Below are positions 8,502 through 16,432 of a stretch of 64,000 nt of DNA, piece after piece. The position numbers and the translations under genes are program-made. The stretch is from Cyanosarcina radialis HA8281-LM2 (GTDB lineage: Bacteria > Cyanobacteriota > Cyanobacteriia > Cyanobacteriales > CCAP-1448): the NCBI GenBank assembly GCA_019359615.1, contig JAHHHA010000033.1, positions 1-64,000 on the forward strand. Direction: 5' to 3'. The notes under the pieces are model-generated. The model saw only the letters and a program-made list of their open reading frames with translations. It made no database searches and had not been told where the DNA came from. Within the stretch, counting starts at the first letter, position 1; each line of letters starts with the position of its first letter.

Positions 8502-8738
8502 ATGCAAATTACCCTTGATGTTGATGAATCGCTTCTCAAGGAAGCCTTACAACTTAGTAACCTTACTACCCAACAAGAACTGGTGAATCTGGCTTTGCAA
8601 GAACTCGTGCGATCGCGAAGTGGTTCCTCGATCGCATCGGGCCGCAAAAATAATCTTCTCGACCTCGCGGGACAAATTCAGTTGGCTCCAGACTTTGACT
8701 ACAAAGCCATGCGCGAAACTCGTCATGTTGCTGATTGA
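8502..8738 (+). CDS. vapB: VapB-type antitoxin
   Basis: A 78-residue protein with an N-terminal ribbon-helix-helix-like segment (MQITLDVDESLLKEALQLSNLTTQQELVNLALQEL), typical of DUF2191/VapB antitoxins that bind the operon promoter as dimers. The C-terminal part (LLDLAGQIQLAPDFDYKAMRE) contains the LxxLxG...D(Y) pattern that wraps around the toxin. The gene overlaps vapC by 14 bases (8725-8738), so the pair is cotranscribed and probably autoregulated. Confidence 0.88.
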   Translation: MQITLDVDESLLKEALQLSNLTTQQELVNLALQELVRSRSGSSIASGRKNNLLDLAGQIQLAPDFDYKAMRETRHVAD

Positions 8739-9123
8739 TACATCTGTTTGGATCGGCGTGTTCCGCGATCGCAGCGGTCAAGTTCGCCAGCAGCTTGAAA
8801 CTATAATTGCCGATCGAAACGTTCTACTCACCCGATTCACTCAACTTGAATTGCTTCAAGGTAGCCTCAACGAGCAAGAATGGACTCTCCTTTCTACTTA
8901 CTTGGAAAACCAAGATTACGTCGAACTGACGATTCACTCTTGGCAAGCAGCCGCTCGCATCTACTATGAATTGCGTCGGCAAGGGCTTACCGTTCGCAGT
9001 CCGATCGATTGTTGTATTGCTCAAGCCGCACTGGAAAATAACTTACTTTTGATTCACAACGATCGCGATTTTGAAGCTATTGCCCAAGTGCGATCGCTTC
9101 AACACCTTCGCTTTCAACCTTGA
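8725..9123 (+). CDS. vapC: VapC-type PIN ribonuclease toxin
   Basis: A complete PIN-domain toxin of 132 residues. It starts MLLIDTSVWIGVFRD with acid D5. Other landmarks are LLTRFTQLELLQG with the conserved Glu, the RSPIDCCIAQAA segment with the third acid, and LIHNDRDFEAIA with the last Asp. I chose the ATG at 8725 because it begins the fold exactly and overlaps the vapB end; upstream in-frame starts would only translate vapB in another frame. This is the only intact toxin in the 7.7-9.5 kb cluster. Confidence 0.88.
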   Translation: MLLIDTSVWIGVFRDRSGQVRQQLETIIADRNVLLTRFTQLELLQGSLNEQEWTLLSTYLENQDYVELTIHSWQAAARIYYELRRQGLTVRSPIDCCIAQAALENNLLLIHNDRDFEAIAQVRSLQHLRFQP

Positions 9124-9154
9124 GTTTTTTAGGAAAAACGCTGTATTAGATATA

Positions 9155-9187
9155 GCGATACGTGCTACGCACAGGCTACGCCAACGC
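9155..9187. repeat. Dispersed spacer repeat GCGATACGTGCTAC...
   Basis: This 33-bp element, GCGATACGTGCTACGCACAGG then CTACGCCAACGC, recurs at 26256-26290 with two single-C insertions (CTACC in both halves). It belongs to the family of short GC-rich repeats with CTACG/CGTAG cores scattered in cyanobacterial spacers. Confidence 0.75.
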
Positions 9188-9273
9188 ACTTTCTCTACAT
9201 GAGCGATCGCCTCAGAAATTGCCAACAACCACTGGAGATCGGCTAGAATAGCAGGTCGAAGCGGATAGAGAAT

Positions 9274-9510
9274 ATGATTCCAGTTAATGAAGCTCAACAG
9301 CAGTTGCAGGATTTAATCGATGCAGTGAGCCAGTCGCATCAACCGATCGTTATTGTAGAAAAAGGTAGCAATGCGGTGTTGTTATCTGAAACTGACTGGG
9401 CATCGGTGCAAGAAACGCTTTATCTGCTATCAGTGCCAGGAATGCGAGAATCGATTCGGGAAGGATTGGCAACACCGATCGAAGAGTGCGATCGCCAGCT
9501 AGAGTGGTGA
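9274..9510 (+). CDS. Phd/YefM-family antitoxin
   Basis: A 78-residue protein with the Phd/YefM layout: MIPVNEAQQQLQDLIDAVSQSHQPIVIVEKGSNAVLLSETDWASVQETLYLL, then SVPGMRESIREG and the toxin-binding tail ECDRQLEW. This family pairs with RelE/YoeB mRNA interferases. The stop codon overlaps a GTG start (GTGA at 9507-9510) of a toxin that survives only as nine codons. A fragment of a second copy lies at 7752. Confidence 0.85.
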   Translation: MIPVNEAQQQLQDLIDAVSQSHQPIVIVEKGSNAVLLSETDWASVQETLYLLSVPGMRESIREGLATPIEECDRQLEW

Positions 9511-9536
9511 GTTGGAATCTGGTTTATACTAAGTAG
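9507..9536 (+). pseudogene. Nine-codon remnant of a RelE/YoeB-type toxin
   Basis: The frame opened by the GTG in the GTGA overlap reads (M)SWNLVYTK and then stops. SW-x-(V/L)VYTK is the characteristic beginning of YoeB/Txe-like toxins that follow Phd antitoxins in cyanobacteria. The rest of the roughly 85-residue toxin is absent. The call rests on a very short match plus its exact position. Confidence 0.55.
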
Positions 9537-9594
9537 GCATAGAAAAATGCGGAAAACTTCAGTCTAATTACATAGTTAGCCGACTACGCAAGTC

Positions 9595-10020
9595 ATGCAC
9601 ACAAGCCTTCAGCCAAAGACAAACATCAGACTGCTGGTGATTTGGAGCGTTGTTGCGCTTTCTGTAGCAGTCGTTGCGTCACCGACTCCGTGGCTGTTTC
9701 TCGGCAGCGGCATGGTGCTGGGAGCTTGCGCTGGCATCATTCAGCTTCGTGCTTTGCGAGAGTCGTCGCGAGCTTTGCTCGCTGCTCAGTCCACGATCGA
9801 GGTTCGCCGTGCTTTGAGTTCATCTCGCAGTGGGCGGTATTACATCTACACGTTTTGGTTCAGCATGGCAGTGCTATTAGCGTTGGCGTTCTACGTTTTC
9901 CGAGGTCGCGCTTTCGTTGGCTTGCTCGCAGGCTACTCTGCCTTTGCATTCATGCGTGAGTTACTGACCTTGCGCGGCACATTTGAGTTGCACAGACTTT
10001 CGACGGAGCAGCGAGAATGA
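9595..10020 (+). CDS. Small integral membrane protein, foreign-looking
   Basis: The 141-residue product shows four probable membrane helices: about 13-31 (LLVIWSVVALSVAVVA), 33-50 (WLFLGSGMVLGACAGII), 84-101 (YIYTFWFSMAVLLALAFYVF) and 104-121. A conserved-looking charged loop (RALRESSRALLAAQSTIEVRRALSSSRSGRYY) lies between pairs. I do not recognise the family. The DNA is more GC-rich than its neighbours, has no HIP1 site, and is followed by a GC-rich segment ending GTTAGGT, so it may be a captured integron cassette (see findings). No operon partners. Confidence 0.65.
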   Translation: MHTSLQPKTNIRLLVIWSVVALSVAVVASPTPWLFLGSGMVLGACAGIIQLRALRESSRALLAAQSTIEVRRALSSSRSGRYYIYTFWFSMAVLLALAFYVFRGRAFVGLLAGYSAFAFMRELLTLRGTFELHRLSTEQRE

Positions 10021-10110
10021 CCCTGCAACCTTTCAGCAAACGGTAGCGGGCCGTCGTGGTTGCAATCAGCACGTCTCGTGGCCGCCGTCGCGGAGCTTGG
10101 GCCGTTAGGT
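10021..10110. other. GC-rich spacer ending in an attC-like GTTAGGT
   Basis: Ninety bases between the membrane-protein gene and the TPR gene are very GC-rich (GTGGCCGCCGTCGCGGAGC) and end in GGGCCGTTAGGT at 10099-10110. GTTAGGT fits the integron R' core consensus GTTRRRY. A partner site, GTTAGCC, lies just before the gene near 9575 but misses one consensus position. I could not fold a convincing attC stem, so this remains a suspicion. Confidence 0.3.
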
Positions 10111-12048
10111 CGATCGCCCCTCTTCTAACAACTGCGGTAAATGGTCGTAGCCATCAACCCCAATCACGGGAATAATTTCAGGGCGTAGCTGCGCCAATAA
10201 TTGCTGAAAAGCTTCTACGCCCATTTGTCCTTGCAAAACTGTTAACAAACCTGCGGGTTGATGCCACTCGCTAGCGGCAATTTGTTCTAAGATATACATC
10301 CCCAAACAGGCATAATAAATCGCTGCTTTTTGGTCTTGCAGGCTGTAGTAAGCTTCCGCTTGGTAGGTAAAGTTCAAACCTTGCAGGTAGCGATCGCCTA
10401 ACAACTGCACCGCTTTTGCTCCTTTCTTCAACTCTGGTAGCGCCGCTTGAGGATCTCCGGCAACTACGTGGGCAATTCCCAGACTGTTGCTACAGAGGAC
10501 TTGACTTTGATTATCCCCCAATCTTTCCGACAAATTTAGACCTTGTTGCAAATAGGCGATCGCCCGTTCGTAAACCTCTGGTTCGATCCGTTCGAGTTGC
10601 CGGGCCGAGAACACTTCGCTATAACCCAAGGTTGCTAGGGCGTTGGCTTCTCCTAACTTATCGCCTGTCTGGCGAGCTAAAATTAATGCCCGCTGACTGT
10701 AGTTAATTGCCCGATCGTAATTTTTTTGCGCCACTTCAATTCGGCTGAGGTGGTTGAAATTGGCAATTTCGCAAGGGCGATCGCCATCTCTTTGGGCAAT
10801 CTCCAACGCTTCTTGATGGAACGTTCTAGCCGATTCGTATTGCCCGACTACCCGCTGCGAATACCCCAATAAAGTCAAAATTCGCGCCTTTTCCTGCGTC
10901 CCCTCAGCTTGTCGCAGCGGTGCATCTAGATAGTTGAGGGCATCCCGCAGATAGTTGTCGCCAAACAAGGCAAAAAATCCGCCGTAAAGAGGGAAATACG
11001 ATCGCCGCGCAAACGTCCGTAAAATCTGTAAAGCGATCTGAAAACACCCCTGAGCCAAGACTTCTCGATTCGTGGAGTTAATCGCGACAGCTTGCTGGCA
11101 ACCAGCCGATAGCTGACACCAAATACTTGTAAAAGCTAAAAAAGTCGCACTAGAAGCAGAAGTTCCCCATTGAGAGTTGTAAGGCTGTTGTTCAAACCAT
11201 GCCACTAAGCCGCCTTGCAAGCTTTGGAGGATGACGGCTAACTCTACCCAAGCACTCAAACCTAAATTGGGTTGACGAGCGATCGCCTCAACTACTGAAC
11301 CATCGCCCGCCAAGGTAGCAAACACTATCTGCGGTAGGGGACTCGTTACCTGTTTGGCCCACATCGCCCAAGGATTTCGCCCGTCGGATGCCGCATTGCC
11401 AAATCCCAACTCTTGCCTGCTGCTATCTTCGTAGATCCAGCGCACCAAATGCCCTTCTAATTGCTGACAAGATACTAAACCGCGATCGAGGCCCGCAGCT
11501 AGTGCCTGCATTTCTCGATTCAGTTCCTCATCCCCGCTGGATTCCACTGCCGCTTTTAAAGCTCGAGCCAGTTGTTGCAACTGACTGAAGCTAAAAACCT
11601 GTTGTTGGTTGGGATCGATCGCTCGTAACAAAGCCGTAAATCGATCGCCTTCCGGTGCAGTCATAACTTGTCGAACTGCTGCGGCGATCGCCCCTTGGAG
11701 TCGATTTTGCTGCTGCCAGCGCTCCCATTGTTTCTCGATTTCTCGCAAAGCTCTCTGCGATCGCTCGAAGCGAGCTTGCTTTATCTCTGGACTTTCTCTT
11801 TGAAACAACTGTCCGGGATTTTTGAGGTTATCGAGATCTGCTTGTACGGCATTGAGGCGATCGCTCAAACAGCGTTCAAAGATTTCCCCCGTCCCCAGTT
11901 GTACGTCTGCCACCAGCATTTGATAGATCTGCTCTTGCGAGCGGATTTTACCTTTCAAGATCGTATCTGTAATGCGATCGATTACCTCTAGATAGCGATC
12001 GTGTAGGGGTGGTAAATCTGCTGGGCGATCGTTGCTGTCCATGAACAA
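10105..12048 (-). CDS. TPR-repeat protein
   Basis: A cytoplasmic-looking protein of 647 residues. The N-terminal part is a helical region (PPLHDRYLEVIDRITDTILKGKIRSQEQIYQML...) that is common at the start of long cyanobacterial TPR proteins. From about residue 380 to 620 there are tandem tetratricopeptide repeats, e.g. ARILTLLGYSQRVVGQYESARTFHQEALEIAQRDGD, ANALATLGYSEVF and NSLGIAHVVAGDPQAALPELKKG. TPR arrays serve as protein-binding scaffolds; the partner is unknown. The stop codon lies within the GTTAGGT at the edge of the GC-rich insert, so the original C-terminus could have been different. Confidence 0.8.
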   Translation of the reverse strand: MFMDSNDRPADLPPLHDRYLEVIDRITDTILKGKIRSQEQIYQMLVADVQLGTGEIFERCLSDRLNAVQADLDNLKNPGQLFQRESPEIKQARFERSQRALREIEKQWERWQQQNRLQGAIAAAVRQVMTAPEGDRFTALLRAIDPNQQQVFSFSQLQQLARALKAAVESSGDEELNREMQALAAGLDRGLVSCQQLEGHLVRWIYEDSSRQELGFGNAASDGRNPWAMWAKQVTSPLPQIVFATLAGDGSVVEAIARQPNLGLSAWVELAVILQSLQGGLVAWFEQQPYNSQWGTSASSATFLAFTSIWCQLSAGCQQAVAINSTNREVLAQGCFQIALQILRTFARRSYFPLYGGFFALFGDNYLRDALNYLDAPLRQAEGTQEKARILTLLGYSQRVVGQYESARTFHQEALEIAQRDGDRPCEIANFNHLSRIEVAQKNYDRAINYSQRALILARQTGDKLGEANALATLGYSEVFSARQLERIEPEVYERAIAYLQQGLNLSERLGDNQSQVLCSNSLGIAHVVAGDPQAALPELKKGAKAVQLLGDRYLQGLNFTYQAEAYYSLQDQKAAIYYACLGMYILEQIAASEWHQPAGLLTVLQGQMGVEAFQQLLAQLRPEIIPVIGVDGYDHLPQLLEEGRST

Positions 12049-12351
12049 ATTGTTGGTAAGGTTGGCAATTAATAGCGATCGAGTCGTTCGACTATAGCCA
12101 TCCTAAACCAGGAGGAATATTTCTGGTTCCCCTCTCCCACCTTTCAAGGGTATGTTTTTGAGATTTGGGGTGGTTCTGGAGCAGGGGATGTAGTGGATGC
12201 AGAGGGAGCAGGGGAAGAAAAGCCATTGTTTTCGTCGTCTACTCATCGCTCACAGAGCCAATTTTTAAAAACATACACCTGTAAGGGCGTTGAGGGTGAG
12301 GGCTGGATTCAAGACTGTGGAAATCTGATTTGATATAACTGTGATTTAGTA
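12049..12351. other. Spacer without a gene
   Basis: This region upstream of the TPR gene holds low-complexity pieces common in this genome: C/T-rich CCCCTCTCCCACCTTTC and, near 12288-12305, GTTGAGGGTGAGGGCTGG, which recurs around 15413-15430. No open frame or RNA gene was recognised. Confidence 0.4.
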
Positions 12352-13491
12352 TCAATTTCTCAACAAGCCGATATAGCCATACTTACCTCCAATTTCTACT
12401 GGTGCTAGCCCTTCAGAAAAGCTGCCAGCATCACTAAATTGGGGTGCGATAACAAACTTGCCACTTTTGTTAATATAGCCCCAATTATCGGCAGGATACC
12501 AACCGCCTGCATCTCTACCGCCACCACCCGTGGCCACTGCTGCTAAACCTTCAGAAAAAGTTTGTGCTCCAGTATAATCCGATCGATCTTCACGATCTTC
12601 AGGAGATTGAATGACTGCTTTTCCCGCTTTACTGATATAGCTGTAACCGCAGTAGTTCGCAGCAGAACACGCTCCACCGTTTAGCTCTACGACTGCCAAT
12701 CCAGATGAGAAGCCTCCAACAGAATAGGTATCTAGTCTTTCATTTCTAATGACAAACTTACCTTTTTTATTAATATAACCTTTGGTTTTACCAGAGGTAG
12801 ATTCTGCTGCGGCTAATCCTTCAGAGAAACTTTTAGCTGTAGAGAACTTTAAAGGAATAGCCAGCTTGCCTTTTTTGTCGATATAACCGTACTTAGATCC
12901 ATAAGGATTATCTGAATTTCGAGTATTCTTTCCTACTACTGCCAGTCCTTCAGCAAATCGATCGGCATCATCAAACTGAGGCGAAATAATTACCTTGCCT
13001 TGTTTGTTAATATATCCCCACTTAGTATTAATTTTTACTGGCGCTAATCCCTCAGAAAAGTTCCCTGCATCATCAAATTGCGGCTGAATTACAGTTTTTC
13101 CAGTTTTATCTATATAGCCATAGCCATCAGTGCTACCGTCACCATTAGAATCAACTACAACTGCGGCTAACCCTTCAGAAAAATCTCCTGCTCGTGGGAA
13201 TTGAAAAGGAATTACTAATTTTCCGGTTTTGTCGATGTAGCCATATTTATCGATATTTTTATAACCGTAACCGGGATCTCTGGGCTGTCCAATTCCGACT
13301 CTGGCTAAACCTTGAGAAAAAGGGCCAGCGTCATGAAATTGAGGTTCGATCGCAATTTTCCAATTCGGCTGCTGCTGCGCCACTAAATTAGTAGCTGGAG
13401 TTGAATTAATCGGGGTACTGGCCCCTAGAGTCCCCAAAATTGCGATCGAGGCGATCGCCCAATTTAATTGACTGAATTTTTTGGTAAGCAT
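12352..13491 (-). CDS. Secreted WG-repeat protein
   Basis: 379 residues with an N-terminal export signal (hydrophobic stretch about 11-25, then ASTPINSTPA). The rest is a tandem array of about seven WG/KWG-type beta repeats with the pattern GYIDKTGKLVI-P-F--A--FSEGLA-V, e.g. YGYIDKTGKLVIPFQF and WGYINKQGKVIISPQFDDA. WG repeats are found in bacterial surface and secreted proteins and probably form a beta-structured binding surface. The function is unknown. The array runs to the last residues (KYGYIGLLRN), so it ends in a partial unit. Confidence 0.88.
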   Translation of the reverse strand: MLTKKFSQLNWAIASIAILGTLGASTPINSTPATNLVAQQQPNWKIAIEPQFHDAGPFSQGLARVGIGQPRDPGYGYKNIDKYGYIDKTGKLVIPFQFPRAGDFSEGLAAVVVDSNGDGSTDGYGYIDKTGKTVIQPQFDDAGNFSEGLAPVKINTKWGYINKQGKVIISPQFDDADRFAEGLAVVGKNTRNSDNPYGSKYGYIDKKGKLAIPLKFSTAKSFSEGLAAAESTSGKTKGYINKKGKFVIRNERLDTYSVGGFSSGLAVVELNGGACSAANYCGYSYISKAGKAVIQSPEDREDRSDYTGAQTFSEGLAAVATGGGGRDAGGWYPADNWGYINKSGKFVIAPQFSDAGSFSEGLAPVEIGGKYGYIGLLRN

Positions 13492-13548
13492 TTACTTTAT
13501 GACTTTCGATCGAAATAATTAGGTAAAATGAGGCATTATGGTTGGGGT

Positions 13549-13580
13549 CGTTGGGTTTCCTAACGTCAACCCAACCTACG
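13549..13580. repeat. Dispersed repeat TTGGGTTTC...CAACCCAACCTAC
   Basis: One of three copies in the window of a common cyanobacterial spacer element with half-sites GTTGGGTTTC and TCAACCCAACCTACG. The others are at 38012-38064 (with an extra hairpin) and 49902-49932 (opposite orientation). It lies upstream of the WG-repeat gene. Confidence 0.75.
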
Positions 13581-13617
13581 ACTTAATTGCGAATTGCGAA
13601 TTGAAAACTGCAAATTG

Positions 13618-14856
13618 TTAAGGCGGTGGTGCCCAAAAGCCCTGTCTGACAAATCGGACATTATTGCCAGTGAGATTGACGTGATAGGTATGCGATTCAG
13701 TTTGCAGGCTAGAGTTATTACTAACTTTCCCACTTAACACCAAAACCTCCCATCCCGGTTGAATGCCTTGGCGACAGTTGAGTTTTTGGTTATCGACATT
13801 GAGGCAGCGATCGAACAGTTTCGCCTCTACCCACTCAACCCTTAGCTGCGATGGGGAAACTCCCGTCCTTTTAGCTGTATCGGCTAGCGCTGCTTGTCGC
13901 ACTTCTAAAGGTACGCTTTGGAGTCCGTCAGGAGTAGGAATGAAGTCAGCAGACTCAACCGAGTTCTTTTCGAGGTAGTAAACCCACCGAATCGGACCGC
14001 CTATCACTACCATCTGCCAACCCGATACGCTACCTACAGGACAAGCGCCCACAGGTCGAAGACTGGGACGATCTGGCCCGCCGCCGCAGTAACTCCAGGT
14101 AATGGGTTTGATGCTTTCGACTCGCAAGTTAGGGGGCAAAAAGTTCAATCGATCGCGCACGTCTCGGATGACTGCATCCCCTGCTGCTGGGGGCAGTTGT
14201 GCCATCTTCTGAGGCAAGAAACTTTTCAAGCTTCTCTGAGTGAGATTTTGCCCGGTCAAACTGAGGTGGTAAAGATGATACACCTGCGCTTGTCCTCGAA
14301 CCAAGAGCCGCCACCCCAAACGATAGCCGCTGGCACAGGAATTCCGTGACTGACAGCGATCGATCTCAGATGTCGGTTCGGCAGCTAAAATTTCCCAATT
14401 GGGAATTGGTAGTTTTTGGACTAAGGTATCTTTAACTAGCGAACTCAGGCTGGCAGGACTATCGAGAGTAATTTGCCCGTCAGTAGTGACGTAATAGATC
14501 CAGTTTTGTCCTTTTGCCGCTACAGTCGCACGCCATCCCGCACGGGAGACTGCTTGGCAAGGTTCTAAGGGCGCGACACCAGAACTATCGAGCAAGCAAT
14601 CTTGCCAGGTAGCAGGTTCCACTTTGGCAACTTTGAACTTTGTTTGGGGTAAACCTGTCAAGCTGCTGAGATTTTGCAGGACAGCAGTTGCTAGAGGTTT
14701 CGGTAAAATGGTAGAGGTTCGATTTTTAGAGGCAATAGGTTTAGCAGCACTGGCTCCCACGATTAGAGCTAGGCCGAGATAGATGAGAGGGTAGGAGAAG
14801 ACACGCACGATCGAGTTCAATTCGCAGTTAATTGATGGATGAAATGGCAAGCCCAA
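13618..14856 (-). CDS. Exported protein with four Cys-pair repeats (unrecognised)
   Basis: 412 residues. A hydrophobic segment at about 20-38 (YPLIYLGLALIVGASA) looks like a signal peptide; an alternative GTG start at residue 17 would place it properly at the N-terminus. The mature part is four modules of about 85-95 residues. Each has a Val/Leu-rich helix, then a Cys, a second Cys, a conserved Gly-Trp and a Tyr-containing strand. Cys pairs: 87/100, 168/174, 257/272 and 351/361. GW: 107, 181, 279 and 368. The paired cysteines in an exported protein suggest one disulfide per module. I do not recognise the family. The gene is divergent from smtA and faces the SmtB-type operator. Confidence 0.7.
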   Translation of the reverse strand: MGLPFHPSINCELNSIVRVFSYPLIYLGLALIVGASAAKPIASKNRTSTILPKPLATAVLQNLSSLTGLPQTKFKVAKVEPATWQDCLLDSSGVAPLEPCQAVSRAGWRATVAAKGQNWIYYVTTDGQITLDSPASLSSLVKDTLVQKLPIPNWEILAAEPTSEIDRCQSRNSCASGYRLGWRLLVRGQAQVYHLYHLSLTGQNLTQRSLKSFLPQKMAQLPPAAGDAVIRDVRDRLNFLPPNLRVESIKPITWSYCGGGPDRPSLRPVGACPVGSVSGWQMVVIGGPIRWVYYLEKNSVESADFIPTPDGLQSVPLEVRQAALADTAKRTGVSPSQLRVEWVEAKLFDRCLNVDNQKLNCRQGIQPGWEVLVLSGKVSNNSSLQTESHTYHVNLTGNNVRFVRQGFWAPPP

Positions 14857-14962
14857 TATCCCCAGTTTTTCATCCTTCGGACTGTTGTGTTTGACGTAGA
14901 AAAGGTGTAAGAAGTTGCCGTATTGTGCCTCAAGGGCGATCGTAAAGATTTATAATAACTGA

Positions 14963-14995
14963 ATATCTGAATTGCTGTTCAGGTATTAATATAAT
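14963..14995 (+). promoter_or_regulatory. SmtB/ZiaR-type operator and -10 box of smtA
   Basis: ATATCTGAA-TTGCTG-TTCAGGTAT (14963-14986) is an inverted repeat with one mismatch and contains the TGAA...TTCA core of SmtB-family operators. A perfect TATAAT follows at 14990-14995, 27 bases before the smtA start. Zinc-free SmtB would cover the promoter; Zn binding would release it. The operator also lies 107 bases upstream of the divergent Cys-repeat gene. Confidence 0.85.
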
Positions 14996-15021
14996 AGAGA
15001 AGATTGTTTTGGAGAATTCCC

Positions 15022-15189
15022 ATGACTACAGTGACTCAAATGAAGTGTGCTTGCCCGGATTGCCTTTGCGTCGTGAATTTGAGCGATGCCGTCATGAAAG
15101 ATGGCAAAGCCTACTGCGGGGATGCTTGTGCCAACGGACACGCTGAAGGCTCAGGTTGCGGTCACACGGGCTGCGGTTGTCATTCCTGA
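15022..15189 (+). CDS. smtA: Bacterial metallothionein
   Basis: A 55-residue metal-sequestering protein with nine cysteines (C9, C11, C14, C16, C32, C36, C46, C51, C53) and His 40, 48 and 54, the SmtA layout: KCACPDCLCVV, then YCGDAC, then GCGHTGCGCHS. It binds Zn and Cd in a cluster in the cytoplasm. I chose the ATG at 15022, eight bases after GGAG at 15011-15014; an upstream in-frame ATG at 15004 would add six residues and lies upstream of this RBS. It is controlled by the operator at 14963, and the regulator smtB follows on the same strand about 340 bases downstream. Confidence 0.95.
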   Translation: MTTVTQMKCACPDCLCVVNLSDAVMKDGKAYCGDACANGHAEGSGCGHTGCGCHS

Positions 15190-15528
15190 ACTTCTATGCA
15201 GACGCGAGATCTCGCGTCTCTACTCCTGAATTCTATTCATCATTCAAACGTGTGGCAGGGCGGGTTTGCTTTGATGTTGATGGTGCGATCCCAAATCCGG
15301 TTGCCAAAACCATCTTTCCTGACCCCGCATCTGGCTCCCCTCTCCAGTAAACAAGAAACTTCCTTTTCCCTCCCCTCGTAGGGGAGGGCTAGGGAGAGGT
15401 GGGAGAGGGGTTGGGGGTGAGGGCTGGTTGGTAGAGTATGAGAACCGGATTTAATATGAGGCTAACATCGCTGGCACAACCTGCTCCTACAAATGAACTT
15501 CTGTATTCTTCTTTAATTACCTCTCTAA
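15190..15528. other. smtA-smtB spacer with a palindrome
   Basis: This 339-base spacer holds the perfect 18-bp palindrome GACGCGAG-ATCTCGCGTC at 15201-15218, twelve bases after the smtA stop and followed by TCTAC. It is a member of the GAGACG/CGTCTC family and could end smtA transcription, though no T-run follows. Further on is a G-rich low-complexity run (15375-15430) ending GGGGGTGAGGGCTGG, a repeat also seen near 12290. No gene is visible. Confidence 0.6.
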
Positions 15529-15936
15529 ATGCTCGATCGATCTGCCGAACCCATCTCAGAAATTCCTCAAAATGAAGAAGAATTCTGTTGCGATCTTCCC
15601 CATGCCAGTCATGCTGGCTCTACCGCACTGCTGTCCCAGAAACCACTCAGCAGCGAAAAAGCCCAGCGCATGGCGGAGTTTCTCGGTTTTCTGGCCGATC
15701 CCAATCGACTGCGAATTCTTTCAATTTTGGCAACCCAGGAGATGTGCGTAGGTGACTTGGCAACGGCTGTGGGTATGAATGAATCAGCCGTCTCCCATCA
15801 GTTAAGAATGCTACGGACAATTCGGCTCGTCAGTTCTCGCAAGCAAGGACGGCACGTATTTTACCGCCTGCTAGACCATCACGTACTCAACTTCTATCAG
15901 GCAGTTGTCGAGCATTTAGACGAGCCGATTGCCTAA
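15529..15936 (+). CDS. smtB: ArsR/SmtB-family metal-sensing repressor
   Basis: 135 residues, a winged-helix dimeric repressor. Both classic metal sites are present with exact spacing: the alpha-5 site D116, H118, H129, E132 (LLDHHVLNFYQAVVEHLDE) and the alpha-3N site C73 and D76 (EMCVGDLA), with N-terminal C20, C21, H25 and H28 available. The recognition helix is NESAVSHQLRMLR. This fits a Zn sensor of the SmtB/ZiaR type that releases DNA on Zn binding. Unlike the divergent smtB-smtA arrangement of Synechococcus, here smtB follows smtA in the same direction. No operator of its own was seen. Confidence 0.93.
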   Translation: MLDRSAEPISEIPQNEEEFCCDLPHASHAGSTALLSQKPLSSEKAQRMAEFLGFLADPNRLRILSILATQEMCVGDLATAVGMNESAVSHQLRMLRTIRLVSSRKQGRHVFYRLLDHHVLNFYQAVVEHLDEPIA

Positions 15937-16432
15937 ACGGTTCGTCGTCTACAACCGCTAGGATAAAGCTTTTTATCAAAAAATTATCATAAATAACGGC
16001 TCGATGATTGAGGTTTATCTATTGAAACGATTTAGATAAAATCTCTTTTATCCATTGTATTTTTTCTATGTTTCTTGGCTTAACTACTCGAATATATAGC
16101 CAGTCTAAATTATTCATGAAATTGCGATCTAGCCGTCCCGGCTGTCCCCCAGGCAGGCTTTCCTGACTACCCTACAAGATTGTTCGCCAATGAAATAGAC
16201 TCGCGATAAATGCTCAAAACTCCAGAACAGCAATAAATTAGCTCTTTACTACTAATTTTATTAAGATTATATAAAAAAAAATCAATGGGTAATTAATTAT
16301 TTTTTAATAAAGTCAATAGACTGAAAACTTAATGTCGATTTGCCAAAGACTAAAGTTTAAATGTCTGCATCGAGAATTACTCAAAAGGATTCTCTGTCTC
16401 AGGGATCTCTGTCTCTATATAATTGGCTGGTC
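15937..16432. other. Spacer upstream of bicA with a dispersed repeat
   Basis: The first part is AT-rich without a gene. At about 16130-16204 lies a repeat, TAGCCGTCCCGGCTGTCCC ... CCCTACAAGATTGTTCGCC ... ATAGACTCGC, which recurs in related form at 37838-37935. From 16230 to 16350 the DNA is very AT-rich (TATATAAAAAAAAATC), the likely bicA promoter region. An in-frame ATG at 16361 could extend BicA by 24 residues. Confidence 0.5.

Noticed and set aside
9642-9959. A Cys/Arg-rich open frame inside the membrane-protein gene
   Set aside because: Composition is that of a shifted frame; the membrane helices in the main frame are far more convincing.
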